Part shown: positions 30,165-42,604 of the stretch, in pieces | Numbering within the stretch: position 1 is the first letter of the stretch | How the letters are laid out: each line of letters opens with the position of its first letter | DNA from: Amoebidium appalachense | Lineage: Eukaryota > Ichthyosporea | Length of the DNA stretch: 64,000 nt | Reading direction: 5' to 3' | Assembly: GCA_963693365.1 (NCBI GenBank) | Contig: CAVNZM010000003.1 | Span: 124,001-188,000, forward strand | Program-made: the position numbers and the translations under genes | The notes under the pieces: generated by a model | Databases searched by the model: none | Seen by the model: only the letters and a program-made list of their open reading frames with translations | What the model was told of the DNA's origin: nothing

Positions 30165-30309
30165 CTGGGTGGTGGGGAGGAAAAAAAAGGGGGAGGGGAG
30201 GAGACCGGGGGGGAGGGGGGGGGGGGGCGGGAGGGGAGGAGGGGGATACGGAAAGGTTAGCAAGAAAAGGGGGGGATGGGTGGATGTTGGGTGAGTGTTG
30301 GAGGGACAA

Positions 30310-30311
<2 letters not shown>

Positions 30312-30378
<67 letters not shown>
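30312..30378. repeat. (TG)n microsatellite
   Basis: A TG tract followed by a short (CA)n inverted counterpart (30379-30393), so it could form a hairpin. It is intronic. Confidence 0.95.
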
Positions 30379-30381
<3 letters not shown>

Positions 30382-30846
30382 ACACACACACACGGACACG
30401 GTCATGTATGTTAAGACAGAAAAAAATTAAGACGGAGACAGGGAGGGGGGTGCACGTGCGTGCTTGAGGCTGCTCGAACTATCTATAACAATCTTTTTGT
30501 TTGCTGAGTAGACTGATATACAACCAAATCATATTCCACCATTCAAACCCAACGGTTCTGGTGACAACACCGAGTTTTGCCCCTCTCTTTCCCTGATTTG
30601 TTTCGTTCTTGCACACAGAGGTGGGAGAAGGGCTCCATTCATTGACCGCACACGCCACCGTCAACAACAAGCACTGTGAGAGTCACGGGGGGGAGGAGAA
30701 AGCAGGGGGGTCCAAACATTACATTGGCAATACAATAGGCATTATGGAGGGGTTTAAACAGATACAAAATCCATACGAGGCATGATACGGGGGTCTAAAG
30801 AGATACAGTGGTCATTTTTGTGATTAGGGGGGGTGGGGGTTCCTAC

Positions 30847-31567
30847 CTGCTGCATGATTGAAATTACGAGCTGGCTGTCCAGATTCACCCCCTCCACCAG
30901 CAGGTCTCTCAGCCCCGACAGTCGGTATGCTGCCCCCTGCACTGAGTCCAACTCCACCACGTTGCCCCGGAAATCTGTCCAACCCATGTAAGTTCGGAGT
31001 GGAACTTTCAAAACTAGACAGACACAACAAACCTTCCGCCCCCCTCCCCCCCCTCTCTCCCCTGCCTCCCTCCTCCTCACTCGCCACTCCCCCCTCCCTC
31101 CCCACCCTGACATGGGAAGCTCTTAATCGCTAGACCAACATATCATCAATTTAGGGAGATGGAGGTAACGAATAGCGATACAAAATGGAGGCCGGGGGGC
31201 GGGGGCAGGGGCATGGGGCCTGGAGGGGGAGGGGGGAGGGGGAGGAGGAGGGGAGAGGGGTAAGCAGAAAAAGGATCCAAGGGAGGGCGGCGGGGGGGGG
31301 GGGGGGGGGGGGGGGGTCCTAATACCTTGGGGCAGCAAATCCGCATTCTCAATCACATAGCAGTTGCCCGACCTCAGCCTTGTATCCCACTGCCCAATCG
31401 ACTTGACCAAATTTTCAGCCTCCCTGCGCACAGACTCCACCCTACGAGCCACCGGATTGGCTGGCTTCTTGGACGCCCCTGAGTTTTCACGGGTGGTTGT
31501 GGTGGGGGCCTGGATGGCTCGCTTCTGCATTGCTTGCTGGGCACCACGTTCAGCAAAGAAGATGGAC
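30847..31567 (-). CDS. TRANK1-like helicase exons between motifs III and IV
   Basis: Exons 31326-31567 and 30847-30974 join in phase 1. They encode the segment after the GDTCQ motif: RSIFFAERGAQQA (aligning with the LRSLF segment of TRANK1), a basic helical stretch (ESVRREAENLVKSIGQWDTR), then DFRGNVVELDSVQGAAYRLS and LVISIMQQ. Introns on both sides have G-rich (C-rich on the gene strand) ends. This linker is longer than in bacterial UvrD and is probably lineage-specific. Confidence 0.85.
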
Positions 31568-31570
31568 CTG

Positions 31571-32096
31571 GGAGGGGGGGGGGGGGGGGGGATTGTGTGT
31601 TATAGGTGTAAAACATCGAGCAACAAACATACATAGTGTGGCCTCCCCCTCCCCTCCTTCCCTTTCCCCGCCCTTGGTCGAATACACACAATCTCACCCT
31701 GGTACACAAACACGCCCAAGCCCCCCCCCCCCCCCCCCCTCCCCCCTTTTTCTCCTCTTCCTCCCCCCACCCCCCCCCCCCCCCCCCCCCCTCCCCCCTC
31801 CCCCCCCCCCCACCCCCCCCCCCCCCCCCCCCACACACACACACCCACCCACCCACCCACCCACCCACCCACCCACCAAGCACACACACCTCACACATGT
31901 TCAGAATTTCTTTCGTCACATACTGTCCCATGAAAAACCTGAACAAAGACGATTTCCCCTTTGTACGTGTGGGTGTGCGTGTGTAAATTGGTTGTTTTTT
32001 TTGTTGCCCAGAGGGGGGGGGGGGGGGGGGGGGGAGGACGGAGACGGCAGGGATATTACTGAGTACAGACAATAGAATACGAAAAAAACCCCTTAC
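31571..32096. other. intron: C-run/G-run and CCCA repeats
   Basis: G-run near 31575-31590, C-runs at 31721-31832, (CCCA)n at 31843-31876 and a G-run at 32012-32034. No coding signal. Confidence 0.6.
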
Positions 32097-32356
32097 CTGA
32101 GGTCCTGAAACCTGAAACTGACCCCCCTTGCAATGGTCTGACAGGTATCCCCCGTGAGCAGCAGCCCGTTCTTGTCAGCCGCCACCATCACAAAAAGCCG
32201 CAATTCGGCCTGCGTGAAGTCCTGCACCTCATCTACGGTGATGTGGTGTAGGGGGACCCCCCGGTAGCCGCCGGAAGATGCTAGGCCCCAGTAGAGGTGG
32301 TGCACAAAGTCCGCTATGTCGTAGAGGCCGTTGCTGCGCTTGATTTGCTCGTATTT
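32097..32356 (-). CDS. TRANK1-like helicase exon with Walker B (DEVQD) and motif III
   Basis: The exon enters in phase 0 and leaves in phase 2. [20 protein letters not shown] holds motif II (DEVQD, the Mg-ATP-coordinating Asp-Glu), and [20 protein letters not shown] holds motif III (GDTCQ) with the family-specific ARGVSFRF continuation. The D(E)VQDFTQAEL and GVxFRFxDLR strings are diagnostic of TRANK1-type helicases. All catalytic residues expected in these motifs are present, so ATPase activity is plausible. Confidence 0.94.
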
Positions 32357-32379
32357 CTGTGGGGCGTTTTTTTTTTTTT

Positions 32380-32624
<245 letters not shown>

Positions 32625-33017
32625 TTTGGGGGGGAGGGGAGAGGGGGGGGGGGGGGGGGGGGTGAGGGATTTTTTTGATGTCAGAAGATGACATGAAAGC
32701 TTCTGTGGCAAATGGAATGCACTTTTAGGCCTTAATGTACTGGTGGGGATGCAACAATTGGGCAAAGGAAAGACAGCGCAAAAGTGAGAGCGCTGAATTA
32801 TTGCTCAGGAAGACAGGTGAATGAAGGAACGTAGGGAATGGGGAAGGGGCTGGTGGTGGTGGTGGTGGTGGTGTGATGGGGGCAGGGGGAGAGAGGGGGT
32901 GGGGGGGGGGGGGGATAGCGCATTCGAGAAAGTGGTGTGAAAAAAGAGAGCTAGCATGGAATACCACAAAACAAAACAGAGAAGAACGTGAAAAAGTAAA
33001 GCAATTAACCATCGCAC

Positions 33018-33457
33018 CTCGTACAGCGAGTAGACAAGTGTCCTGCCTGTTGGTCCGTGTGTGTCGTTTGCATAGGAGGGGGCCATTTTGCGGGGGAACG
33101 AGATATATTGTTGCCGTGTGAGCCGGCCATCGGGAGACTCAAGACTGGGGGGGGGGGGGGGGGGGGGAGGAGAAAGAGGGAGAGGGAGAGGGGAAGGGGC
33201 GGGAGGGGGGGGGTAAGAATATGTTAACAGGGTAGACATTCACGTTTATAACCGAGAACAGAACTTCGATTGGAAAGCGCACGTAAAGAGTATGTGGGCA
33301 GGTGGTTAGAACGTGGTAAGAGTGTAAACGGTTCATGTTTTTCAGTGAAAAAGCAATGTTATCATAAAGAAAGAAGACATTCGAGCACGAAAATCTGTAC
33401 TGCCCATCCTACAGGGAGCCGTCTCTTTTTTTTGATTTTTAAATTTTTTTTTTTTTA

Positions 33458-33498
<41 letters not shown>

Positions 33499-33780
33499 CT
33501 TGCATGTGTTACAGAGGTAAATGAATGAGAGAGATGAAAGAAAGGACTCAAGAAAGGCAACACAAGGCAAAGCCACTCTGCTACATATCGTCTCTTCCTG
33601 CGGGCTGTGTTGTCTAAACCAACATGAATTCAGGCGCACACCGTAAACACCTCCACATTTATTTACATATTCATGTGTGGGTGTGTGGGTGTGTGATTTA
33701 TTTTAGATAGATACACATCTTATGTAACTATGTATTATACACACGAACGCACGCACGTACGCACAACATACCCCCCCCCC

Positions 33781-33823
<43 letters not shown>

Positions 33824-34379
33824 ACACCCAATTATCTACATCCACATAAACACACAAACAAACACATTTACATCACCATCCACACAACCACCCACCCACC
33901 CACCTCACCACGCTACCCTTGATGAAACTGAATATCTCCGTAAACACCGCAGAGGGCTTCATCTTCTGTGCATCCTTGCTCCCCGCTGTCATCTTAGGCC
34001 ACAGTTGCAAAAACATCGCATAGTCGCACAGTTTCTTCCCTCCCTTCTCCTTCCCTGCTCCCTTCTCAACCGCCCCCTCACCCTCCACCCCTTCCTCCTC
34101 TTCCTCATCTTCCAAATTTGGGATCATGTCCAACTCCCCCACCTCCCCGAGCCACCGCGCCAAATCCGTATTTCCGATAACATTCCCGTCTTTGTCTCTT
34201 TGGAAAAACGGATTCTGAAGGGTGGAATCCAGCAGTAGAAGCCACTCCTGGGCTGTGAGGAATAGGGGAAATGATTCTTCTGGGACGGAATTCAAATTCG
34301 GGGGGGTCTGATCGAGATCCAGTCGGGTGGCAAGGTCGGGTTGGTAGCCTGCCTGCTGCGCACGGAAAGACTTGCGCAC
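33018..34379 (-). CDS. TRANK1-like helicase exons between motif Ia and Walker B
   Basis: Exons 33909-34379 (157 codons) and 33018-33137 (40 codons), both phase 0. The first continues the motif Ia region with VRKSFRAQQAG, then FPLFLTAQEWLLLLDSTLQN and FFQRDKDGN, a Glu-rich acidic loop, and AVFTEIFSFIKGS. The second gives SPDGRLTRQQYISFPRK. These align in order with the TRANK1 segments PLFLTxxxWLLxLD, W/FTEIxSFIKGS and SPxGxLTxxxY. The acceptor of the second exon is best placed at 33138-33139 to keep phase; an acceptor seven bases upstream (gene strand) would break it. Confidence 0.87.
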
Positions 34380-34891
34380 CTGTGTGTGTATGTGTTTGTG
34401 TGTGTGGGGGGGGGGGGGGGGGAGGGGGGAGAGAGGGGGGGAGTGGGGGAGGGGGGGCATGTGAGTGTGCGTGCGTGTATGTAGAAGTGAGATAGAAGGG
34501 CAGAAGAGTGGGAGGGTGAGATGGGAGGGCGGAAGAGTGGAAGGGTGAGATGGGAGGGGGTTGAGGATATAATTGTTAAATTCTTTCGCCTTGCGTTCGC
34601 TAGTTGCCCCCCCCCTCCCCCTCCCCCTCCAGTACCACAAACTGTCTCTCCATTACATCTTCTCACGGTGATGGAGTCTTCTACACCCACTCTTTGACTC
34701 CTCCCGACAGACCACAACATATCCTTTGTTCTACCATTGCATGTGTGCACGATGTTACCTTCTCACAAACCCCCCCCCCCCCCCCCCCCCCCCCGTAAAC
34801 ACCCATTACATTACACCAAGACAGAACCCCACCCTAGAGGCGCATGAAAGTACGATCAGTGGTGGTGGGGGGGGGGGGGTTTCACACGCAC

Positions 34892-35097
34892 CTGGTCTCT
34901 CAAGACCTTGTTTCTGGTCACAAAGACCTGGTGCAAGTGGCCCCCCTGCAATAGAACCCCCCCGCTCTGTCGTGATACGTCTTATACATGGCCCATAGCC
35001 TCTGCACTGCCACTGTGGTCTTGCCTGTGCCTGACCGTCCAAGTAGAAGAATCGAGCAGGGGGGGTCTGGTGTCACACTAATCAGGAAATCCTCCAC
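34892..35097 (-). CDS. TRANK1-like helicase exon with Walker A; one-base frame break
   Basis: The exon begins VEDFLISVTPDPP and carries SILLLGRSGTGKTTVAVQRL, the Walker A (motif I, GxxGxGKT) that binds ATP phosphates. Its end encodes HLHQVFVTRNKVLRDQ, the TRANK1 motif Ia region, but in a different frame. The switch falls at a run of seven C (34957-34963; G on the gene strand). The exon is 206 bases with phase-0 borders, so it is exactly one base short of a multiple of three. A base lost in the homopolymer, by sequencing or by mutation, is the simplest explanation. As printed, the frame would stop just after the run. Confidence 0.88.
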
Positions 35098-35116
35098 CTG
35101 AAAAAAAAAAAAAAAA

Positions 35117-35148
<32 letters not shown>

Positions 35149-35272
35149 TGGAAGGAGGGCGGGAGGGGGGAGGGGAGGACAGTAGTTAGGTTGTGTTGTT
35201 GACCCCTGGCATGTATATGGGAGATATTGGAATATTGCAGTGGTGAAATGTTATGAGAGGTAAAAAGGGGAA

Positions 35273-35306
<34 letters not shown>

Positions 35307-35515
35307 ATATAGTTGACACACAGAAACATGCAGTAAGTGATGCAATCTTCGGGGGTGCATAATAGATACACACACATGCATGTATATGCATACATGTGAA
35401 ATAGTGGATATAAAATTCACAGATATCATGAACATGTGCACATGTGATAAACAAAGTAAGTGAATACACGCCCACACCTGGTGTGTGCATGTGAACAATA
35501 TGTGGTGCACATAGG

Positions 35516-35552
<37 letters not shown>

Positions 35553-35700
35553 CTGCACACCCACGCACGCCACAAATTCACCCCCTTACCCTCCACACAC
35601 CCCCATACACCAACACCCACGTGCCCCCCCCCCCCCCCCTTCCCTCCCTCCCCCCCTCCCCCCCTCCCCACCCACCCACCACCAACACCCGCCCACCCAC

Positions 35701-35940
35701 CTCATCTGCTCTGAACGGGAAATCCACAGGCACCAAGCCCTCCTTCTGAGCGCCCGCAACCATCCTCTGCCACTGTGCATGCAGCAGAGACCTGACCAGC
35801 TCACTGCTCAGAGAGTAGAACTTCATGATGGTGTATGCATCGTTGGCGCTAGCGGCTGCAGGGGGGTAGAACTGGAGTTCACCCTCGGGTAGGAAGTGGG
35901 CATTGGGTGGTGCATGCACCAGTGCCTGACCCATACCGTC
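35701..35940 (-). CDS. TRANK1-like helicase gene, exon before the Walker A exon
   Basis: An 80-codon phase-0 exon (ALVHAPPNAHFLPEGELQFY; FYSLSSELVRSLLHAQWQRM; VDFPFRADE). The acceptor follows a T/C-containing tract and the donor is GTGGGT. Its position just upstream of motif I and the FxFxxxE ending fit the pre-helicase segment of TRANK1 family proteins. No catalytic motif. Confidence 0.8.
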
Positions 35941-36371
35941 CTGTAAGGTAGAAGTTTTGGAGGGGATGGGGGGGTTGCGTGTGTGTATGTGTGTGTGTGT
36001 GTTTGTTTGGGGGGGAATCAGTAACCAAGATCTGAAAAAGACATATATATGGGAGAGGCAGAGGGGGACATATGGGTCGGTGGTCGGGTGAATAACGGAA
36101 AGCCAAAACAAAGTGTCGCACCCTTGGTATATCTGGAATGCGGGTATCTACACTCCCGGGGGTTTTCGAACATATATTCATGGAAAATAAAGCTTTGCCA
36201 GATCCTCTTAAATTGTAGATAAATCGTGCTTTACTGAGCATGTGTATAGGTATAAGTTCTGTGCCTGCAACGTCGTTTTTTCATTCTTCGCTGCCCAAAC
36301 TGGAAAATCGTAAACACGTGCTTTAACACAGAAACGACAAGGGGTTGGGTAGGGTAGCAATACAAACTGGA

Positions 36372-37966
36372 CAGGATTAGCGCAATACATCAACAAAGGT
36401 TACAGGATTAGCGCAATACATCAACAAAGGTTACAGGATTAGCGCAATACATCAACAAAGGTTACAGGATTAGCGCAATACATCAACAAAGGTTACAGGA
36501 TTAGCGCAATACATCAACAAAGGTTACAGGATTAGCGCAATACATCAACAAAGGTTACAGGATTAGCGCAATGCATCAACAAAGGTTACAGGATTAGCGC
36601 AATACATCAACAAAGGTTACAGGATTAGCGCAATACATCAACAAAGGTTACAGGATTAGCGCAATACATCAACAAAGGTTACAGGATTAGCGCAATACAT
36701 CAACAAAGGTTACAGGATTAGCGCAATACATCAACAAAGGTTACAGGATTAGCGCAATACATCAACAAAGGTTACAGGATTAGCGCAATACATCAACAAA
36801 GGTTACAGGATTAGCGCAATACATCAACAAAGGTTACAGGATTAGCGCAATACATCAACAAAGGTTACACAGGATTAGCGCAATGCATCAACAAAGGTTA
36901 CAGGATTAGCGCAATGCATCAACAAAGGTTTCAGGATTAGCGCAATACATCAACAAAGGTTACAGGATTAGCGCAATACATCAACAAAGATTACAGGATT
37001 AGCGCAATACATCAACAAAGGTTACAGGATTAGCGCAATGCATCAACAAAGGTTACAGGATTAGCGCAATGCATCAACAAAGGTTACAGGATTAGCGCAA
37101 TACATCAACAAAGGTTACAGGATTAGCGCAATACATCAACAAAGGTTACAGGATTAGCGCAATACATCAACAAAGGTTACAGGATTAGCGCAATACATCA
37201 ACAAAGGTTACAGGATTAGCGCAATACATCAACAAAGGTTACAGGATTAGCGCAATACATCAACAAAGGTTACAGGATTAGCGCAATACATCAACAAAGG
37301 TTACAGGATTAGCGCAATACATCAACAAAGGTTACAGGATTAGCGCAATACATCAACAAAGGTTACACAGGATTAGCGCAATGCATCAACAAAGGTTACA
37401 GGATTAGCGCAATGCATCAACAAAGGTTTCAGGATTAGCGCAATACATCAACAAAGGTTACAGGATTAGCGCAATACATCAACAAAGATTACAGGATTAG
37501 CGCAATACATCAACAAAGGTTACAGGATTAGCGCAATGCATCAACAAAGGTTACAGGATTAGCGCAATGCATCAACAAAGGTTACAGGATTAGCGCAATG
37601 CAGCGCAATGCATCAACAAAGGTTACAGGATTAGCGCAATACATCAACAAAGGTTACAGGATTAGCGCAATACATGAACAAAGGTTACAGGATTAGCGCA
37701 ATACATCAACAAAGGTTACAGGATTAGCGCAATACATCAACAAAGGTTACAGGATTAGCGCAATGCATCAACAAAGGTTACAGGGTTAGCGCAATGCATC
37801 AACAAAGGTTACAGGGTTAGCGCAATACATCAACAAAGGCTACAGGGTTAGCGCAATACATCAACAAAGGTTACAGGGTTAGCGCAATACATCAACAAAG
37901 GTTACAGGATTAGCGCAATGCATCAACAAAGGTTACAGGATTAGCGCAATACATCAACAAAGGTTA
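36372..37966. repeat. 31-bp minisatellite, about 51 copies, with higher-order duplication
   Basis: Unit ACAGGATTAGCGCAATACAT plus CAACAAAGGTT. Variants (TGCATC, GGTTTC, AAAGATT, and a 2-base AC insertion) occur in the same order twice, 498 bases apart (from about 36863 and 37361), equal to 16 units plus 2 bases. The right end has a third subfamily with GGGTTAGCG. It lies in the intron between exons 38248-38471 and 35701-35940, with no unique spacers between units. Confidence 0.97.
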
Positions 37967-38247
37967 TGTGCAAAGAAACAACTAAGGGTGTTGGATTGAC
38001 TCAACGGGTATGGAGGTGAAGGGGATCGGGTGGGTGGGTGGGTGGGTGGGTGTGGGGGAGGAGGGGGGGGGGGATTGGGGGGGATTTGGGGTAAAGGGGG
38101 GGGGGGGGGGGGGGGGTTAGGATGCATTACAGAGTATGAATTACATATTCACGACGCACACCACAATGCAGTTTTTGCACCCGAAGGGAGAGAAGGGGGG
38201 GGGGGGTTCAAAAGCACCACCAAAATTCTAACCCAAAAAACACTCAC

Positions 38248-38503
38248 CGCATCATCGACCCTCACATAACACCTCGGTCCGTTACTCCTTCCACCCTCCC
38301 CACCACCGCCACTAACCACCCTCAATCTCTTGGTGAGTGTGGCCTGTCTCCCCCTCTGGCTGCACCCCTCTATAAAGGTTATAGCCTGGGGCACGTTGTC
38401 GTGGTCTCTCTCAATGGCCCATACACGTATGAGCTCGGTGTAGGTCTTGTGACGGGGACTGAAATCAACAGCTGTAAAGTGGAGAGAAGGGGGGAGGGGG
38501 GGG

Positions 38504-38534
<31 letters not shown>

Positions 38535-38573
38535 AGGAGGTGTGAACATGGGTGGGTAAGAAGGCAAGAGGGA

Positions 38574-38608
<35 letters not shown>

Positions 38609-39517
38609 TGTGGTATCAGAGTACCAAAAAGTAAGAACAAATAACAAAACAGCTTAATGCACATGCAATTTATATAAAACATGAAGAACTCATCAACAGA
38701 ACGGAGGGGTGAAGATAGAAGGGAGCCAAACGAGGCAGAAAGTACAAAGAGGGGGGGAAGCTATGGAAGGGGGGGAGGGAAGGGGGGGGGGGGGGGGGGG
38801 GGATGAGGAAGAGAAGGAGCAAAATTTCACGTTGCATATAGGTTTATACATATATTATATATATAGGTTTATACATATATTATATATATAGGTTTATACG
38901 GGATAGAAGGGCAGGTGAAGACTGAAGAGTTTGGTGCCTGGAAAGTGGGGGGTACAAACGAACAAAACCGAAGCAAATTGTTCACTATATAACCTATTCG
39001 TAAACAAAAACACAGATCAAACCATGAGCATCACCCATCGACAGTATCTCAGGATTTCAGCCCATTCTCTACAGGGAGAAAAAAACGCTGGAGAGAGAGG
39101 GGGGGGGGGGGGGATTTTTAGCCCCTTCTACATGTGGACACGCAACGGGGGTGAGGGGGGGGGGGGGGGGGGGTAAAAGACACCTACCGATTTCCCACAA
39201 TATCCTCCCCCCCTCGTGAACTTTGACTCATACAGAGTCAGCCCCCTCACACCCACCAGCCTCTTCATAAGACTCTTTGCCTTCCCATCCGCCCACTCCC
39301 CCCTTGCTAACCTTAAAAGTTTTCTCGAAACGAGTGTTCTGAGGGTGATTGGGAGTGCAAAAAGTTGCTCCTTTGCTCGTTTGGTGAGTTCAACCTCCCA
39401 CGGTAACTCCTCCACGCCCACAGATGAAATTTCGTCTCCCGAGGTTTCCGTCTCACTCTCACTGTCGCTGCTTGAGGGGGGCTCCGATTGTTGTGTGCGC
39501 ATGGATGGGGTGGGTGC
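38248..39517 (-). CDS. TRANK1-like helicase exons with RelE/ParE-like segment; one-base frame break
   Basis: Exons 39188-39517 and 38248-38471. The first has an acidic Ser/Glu linker (SSSDSESETETSGDE), then a compact alpha/beta segment starting VELTKRAKEQLFALPITLR; the second continues with VDFSPRHKTYTELIRVWAIE. This layout, two helices then beta strands ending in xIRVWxIxxDHD, resembles the RelE/ParE-like fold that precedes the helicase core in TRANK1-type proteins. No nuclease or toxic activity is implied. A run of seven C at 39207-39213 shifts the frame; one more base there would give phase 1 at the donor, which is what the next exon needs. The stretch is described only as a domain of the helicase protein. 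Confidence 0.78.
38475..38612. repeat. poly-G tracts in an intron
   Basis: Two G-runs (38508-38534 and 38576-38607) separated by GGTG-rich DNA, upstream of exon 38248-38471 on the gene strand. Confidence 0.9.
38839..38899. repeat. 25-bp AT-rich tandem repeat, 2.4 copies
   Basis: Unit AGGTTTATACATATATTATA plus TATAT, intronic in the helicase gene. Confidence 0.9.
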
Positions 39518-39533
39518 CTGTTTTTTTTTTTTT

Positions 39534-39564
<31 letters not shown>

Positions 39565-40019
39565 GGGGGGGAGGGATGGGGGAAGGGGAAGGAGGAGGAG
39601 AAGGGGGGGAGGGGGGGGGGGGGGGGGGGGTAAATATGGTTTCTATCAGTTACTTAATTTACAAGGAACACGCCTTCCCAATAAGGCTTGATCCGATTAT
39701 AACCCATAAGAAAAAAAAGTTATCAAAAGCAACCAAATGTTATCAAAAGCAACCTCGATCGGTTCAAGGCTCTCTAATCCAACATCACATGAGAGTGCAA
39801 CAAACACTCCAGACGAAGGAAGACACTAAGACACTAACGCTTATACTTCTACATCCGGCTTTGGTGTAATGCATTACACTCATTTTTGTGTCGCGTCAGG
39901 GTGCTAGGGCTGGGGAAAACGCGCACACAATACGTAGGCGCACACACACTGGTCGCGAATATACACACGCAAGCACGAAAGACATAACCGATATATACAA
40001 GCACGGGTGGGCGCGCCCA

Positions 40020-40091
40020 CACACACAACACACACACAGGCACAGGCCCACAGCGTAAACACACACACACACAACACACACACACACACAA

Positions 40092-40163
<72 letters not shown>

Positions 40164-40175
40164 GCACACAGGCAC

Positions 40176-40229
<54 letters not shown>

Positions 40230-40251
40230 GCACACACACACACACACACAT
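40020..40251. repeat. (CA)n microsatellite, interrupted
   Basis: CA repeats with occasional GG, AAC and TACG interruptions, ending next to the GTATGT donor of exon 40254-40748. Confidence 0.95.
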
Positions 40252-40253
40252 AC

Positions 40254-40922
40254 CTCGCTCACGAGTGCCGCTGGAGGCACTTCTCCCTTCCCTTTCCTCT
40301 CATCCCCCTCATCCCCCCCTTCCTCCTCTTCCTCCTTCCTCTCCGTCTCCACCTCACCCTCGGTAGACTTGAAATTTCCCTCCCCTTTGGGGGGTTCCAT
40401 TCCCCCTGCCATAGCTTGAAGTGACTTGTTTGCCAGCCATGTAACCCCATCCTCGAAATTTCGGCGCTGGGCAAGTGCCTCCGAAATTCGCTCTAGGGGG
40501 GTGGTGGGTTTTGGGGGGGCTCGGACCGATGTGTCCTCTCCCTCCTGATTGGTGCAAATTCGATCAGAAATCGACAAAATGCGTTCAGTCATTTTGTGTG
40601 CCATTTGAGAAAAAACTAAACTCTGTTCCTGATGTGAACTAGTCGGGCAGGTGGGCAGGCGGGCAGGCGGGGTAGGAGGATCCGCGGGGGGGGGGGGCTC
40701 ACAAAGCCTCTGCCACATGGACACACTGATTGTGTATTGGGGTGATAGCTTTGGGTTTAGAGATAGGAAGGAAAGTGGTTTGTGGTAGAGTGAAAAAGGT
40801 GTGCACGCCTATTGTGTGTGCCTGTGTGCCTGTGTGCCTGTGTGTGAGGGTGTGAGGGTGTGTGAGTGGACATGACGTGATTGCAAGTGTAGTTGTGTAG
40901 TAAATGTTTGTGTGTGTGGTGT

Positions 40923-40979
<57 letters not shown>

Positions 40980-41304
40980 CGCGCCCGCATCTGTGCGTTT
41001 GTAGTTTATGTGTGTGAGTGTGTGTGTATTTGCATGTGCAAGTTTATGTATGCGAATGTGTAAATGTGTATGTACGTGTCTGTGTGCCTGTGTGTGCATG
41101 CATGCATGTGTGTGCCTGTGTATGTACGTGTCTGTGTGTGCCCACTTGTTCCTCGTCTCCACTATCCACATTGTTGTTGTCACCCCCCAACACCGTCCTC
41201 TCCCTCTTCTTCTTCTGCCTCTTCTTTCTCTTCCCCTCGCCCCCAGGCACAGTGGCTGGAGACTCACTCCTTTTCTCCTCCACAACTGGTGCTTGTTGCT
41301 GTTG
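40254..41304 (-). CDS. TRANK1-like helicase gene, charged linker exons
   Basis: Exons 41146-41304 (53 codons) and 40254-40748 (165 codons), phase 0. The first is Gln-rich at its start and then basic (GKRKKRQKKKRERTVLGGD), a plausible nuclear localisation signal. The second opens with LSPQYTISVSMWQRLCEP, has a helical core (MAHKMTERILSISDRICTNQ; SEALAQRRNFEDGVTWLANK) and ends in a long Glu/Lys stretch. It is probably a disordered linker between the ankyrin region and the RelE/ParE-like segment. Boundaries follow phase continuity: the acceptor at 40749-40750 is chosen over one nearer the MWQRL codons because it keeps phase 0. Confidence 0.65.
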
Positions 41305-41745
41305 CTGAGAAGGGGGGGGAGAGGGGAGGGGGGGCAGGGGGGGGTAGAGGGAGCGGGAAAGGGGGGGGGGGGGGGGGGGGGGGGGGAAGGGTGGGGGGGG
41401 TGGGTTGGTGTTAGCTCTAAAGTAATTTTCCAATTGGGATTGGGGGCGGAAGGGTAACGTGAACTCGTTGTGGTGACTCTGTCTCTCTACCCACTCACCC
41501 CTACCACTGCCGCCACCAACCCGACGTGTGTGGCTGTGTGTATCCTTTACCCCCCCCCACCCCCCCCCCCTCTTTCGCCTCTTCCTCCATGGCTTTCCCT
41601 TCTACAACTTATTTCTCTGGTGTGGAAGGGAGAAGGAGGAGGGGGGGGGGGGGGGGTTCTATCTCTGCATCATATGAGCATATCAACACACTATTCTCCC
41701 AATTTCAGCATATCAATCTATCAGCATATAAGCATATCCACCTAC

Positions 41746-42405
41746 CATCTTTGCGATGTAATTGGCCAGGATCTTTCTAGCACTCTTCTTAGCCAATACC
41801 GTGGGTGTACGGCCCAGCTTATCTTTGGCCTGCGGGTCTGCCCCGGCCTTGAGTAGCTCCTGGGGTGAATAGACGGTGAGATATACGTGGGGTAGGATAG
41901 TGGGGACACAGGAAAAGTAGATATATGTGGGGATGGATAGTGGGTACTAGAGAAATTGAGATAGAAGAGTTGACTTAGAGTACACAAAATAATACAACCG
42001 TCATCTTTGCACCACGGAGAAATCTGCCTAATATTTGATCCCACCCTCCCCCCCCTCCCCCTTTTCCCCCCACACCCTTCCCCCCTTGCCCTTCCTCTTC
42101 TTCCTTTCAAGTTGATTTGCTCCTATATATAGGTTGGGGTGGATATTGGGTGACAGGAAATGAGACATGTGGGAGCGGGTGACATGGGTCCTCATAATAA
42201 TGTGTGGGGATGGATATAGGTGGCTCAAACAATCAAAAATATGTGGGCGTGGATACTGTGTACTCGAACTTCGAAGAGTTATACGTGGGGGTGAAAATGG
42301 TTGCTCGAGAAAATAAGATAAAGAGTGCATGATCCTTGGATGGGACGAAAAAGCAGAAAAAAGAAAAAATGTTACTACTGTTGCCTTGTGTTTTTTTTTT
42401 TTTTT

Positions 42406-42436
<31 letters not shown>

Positions 42437-42559
42437 GGGGATGCATGATGGAAATTAGAAAAAAAGAGTTGTGGTAAGCAAGGGTGAGAAGGAAAAAGGG
42501 CACACAGTGTTCTTCATTATACAATCTACAATCTCGTTTGTTATTTGTTTTGGCCGTGG

Positions 42560-42604
<45 letters not shown>

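Noticed and set aside
36372-37966. CRISPR-like repeat array
   Set aside because: Units are contiguous 31-mers without unique spacers, and the locus is an intron of a eukaryotic gene; it is a minisatellite.
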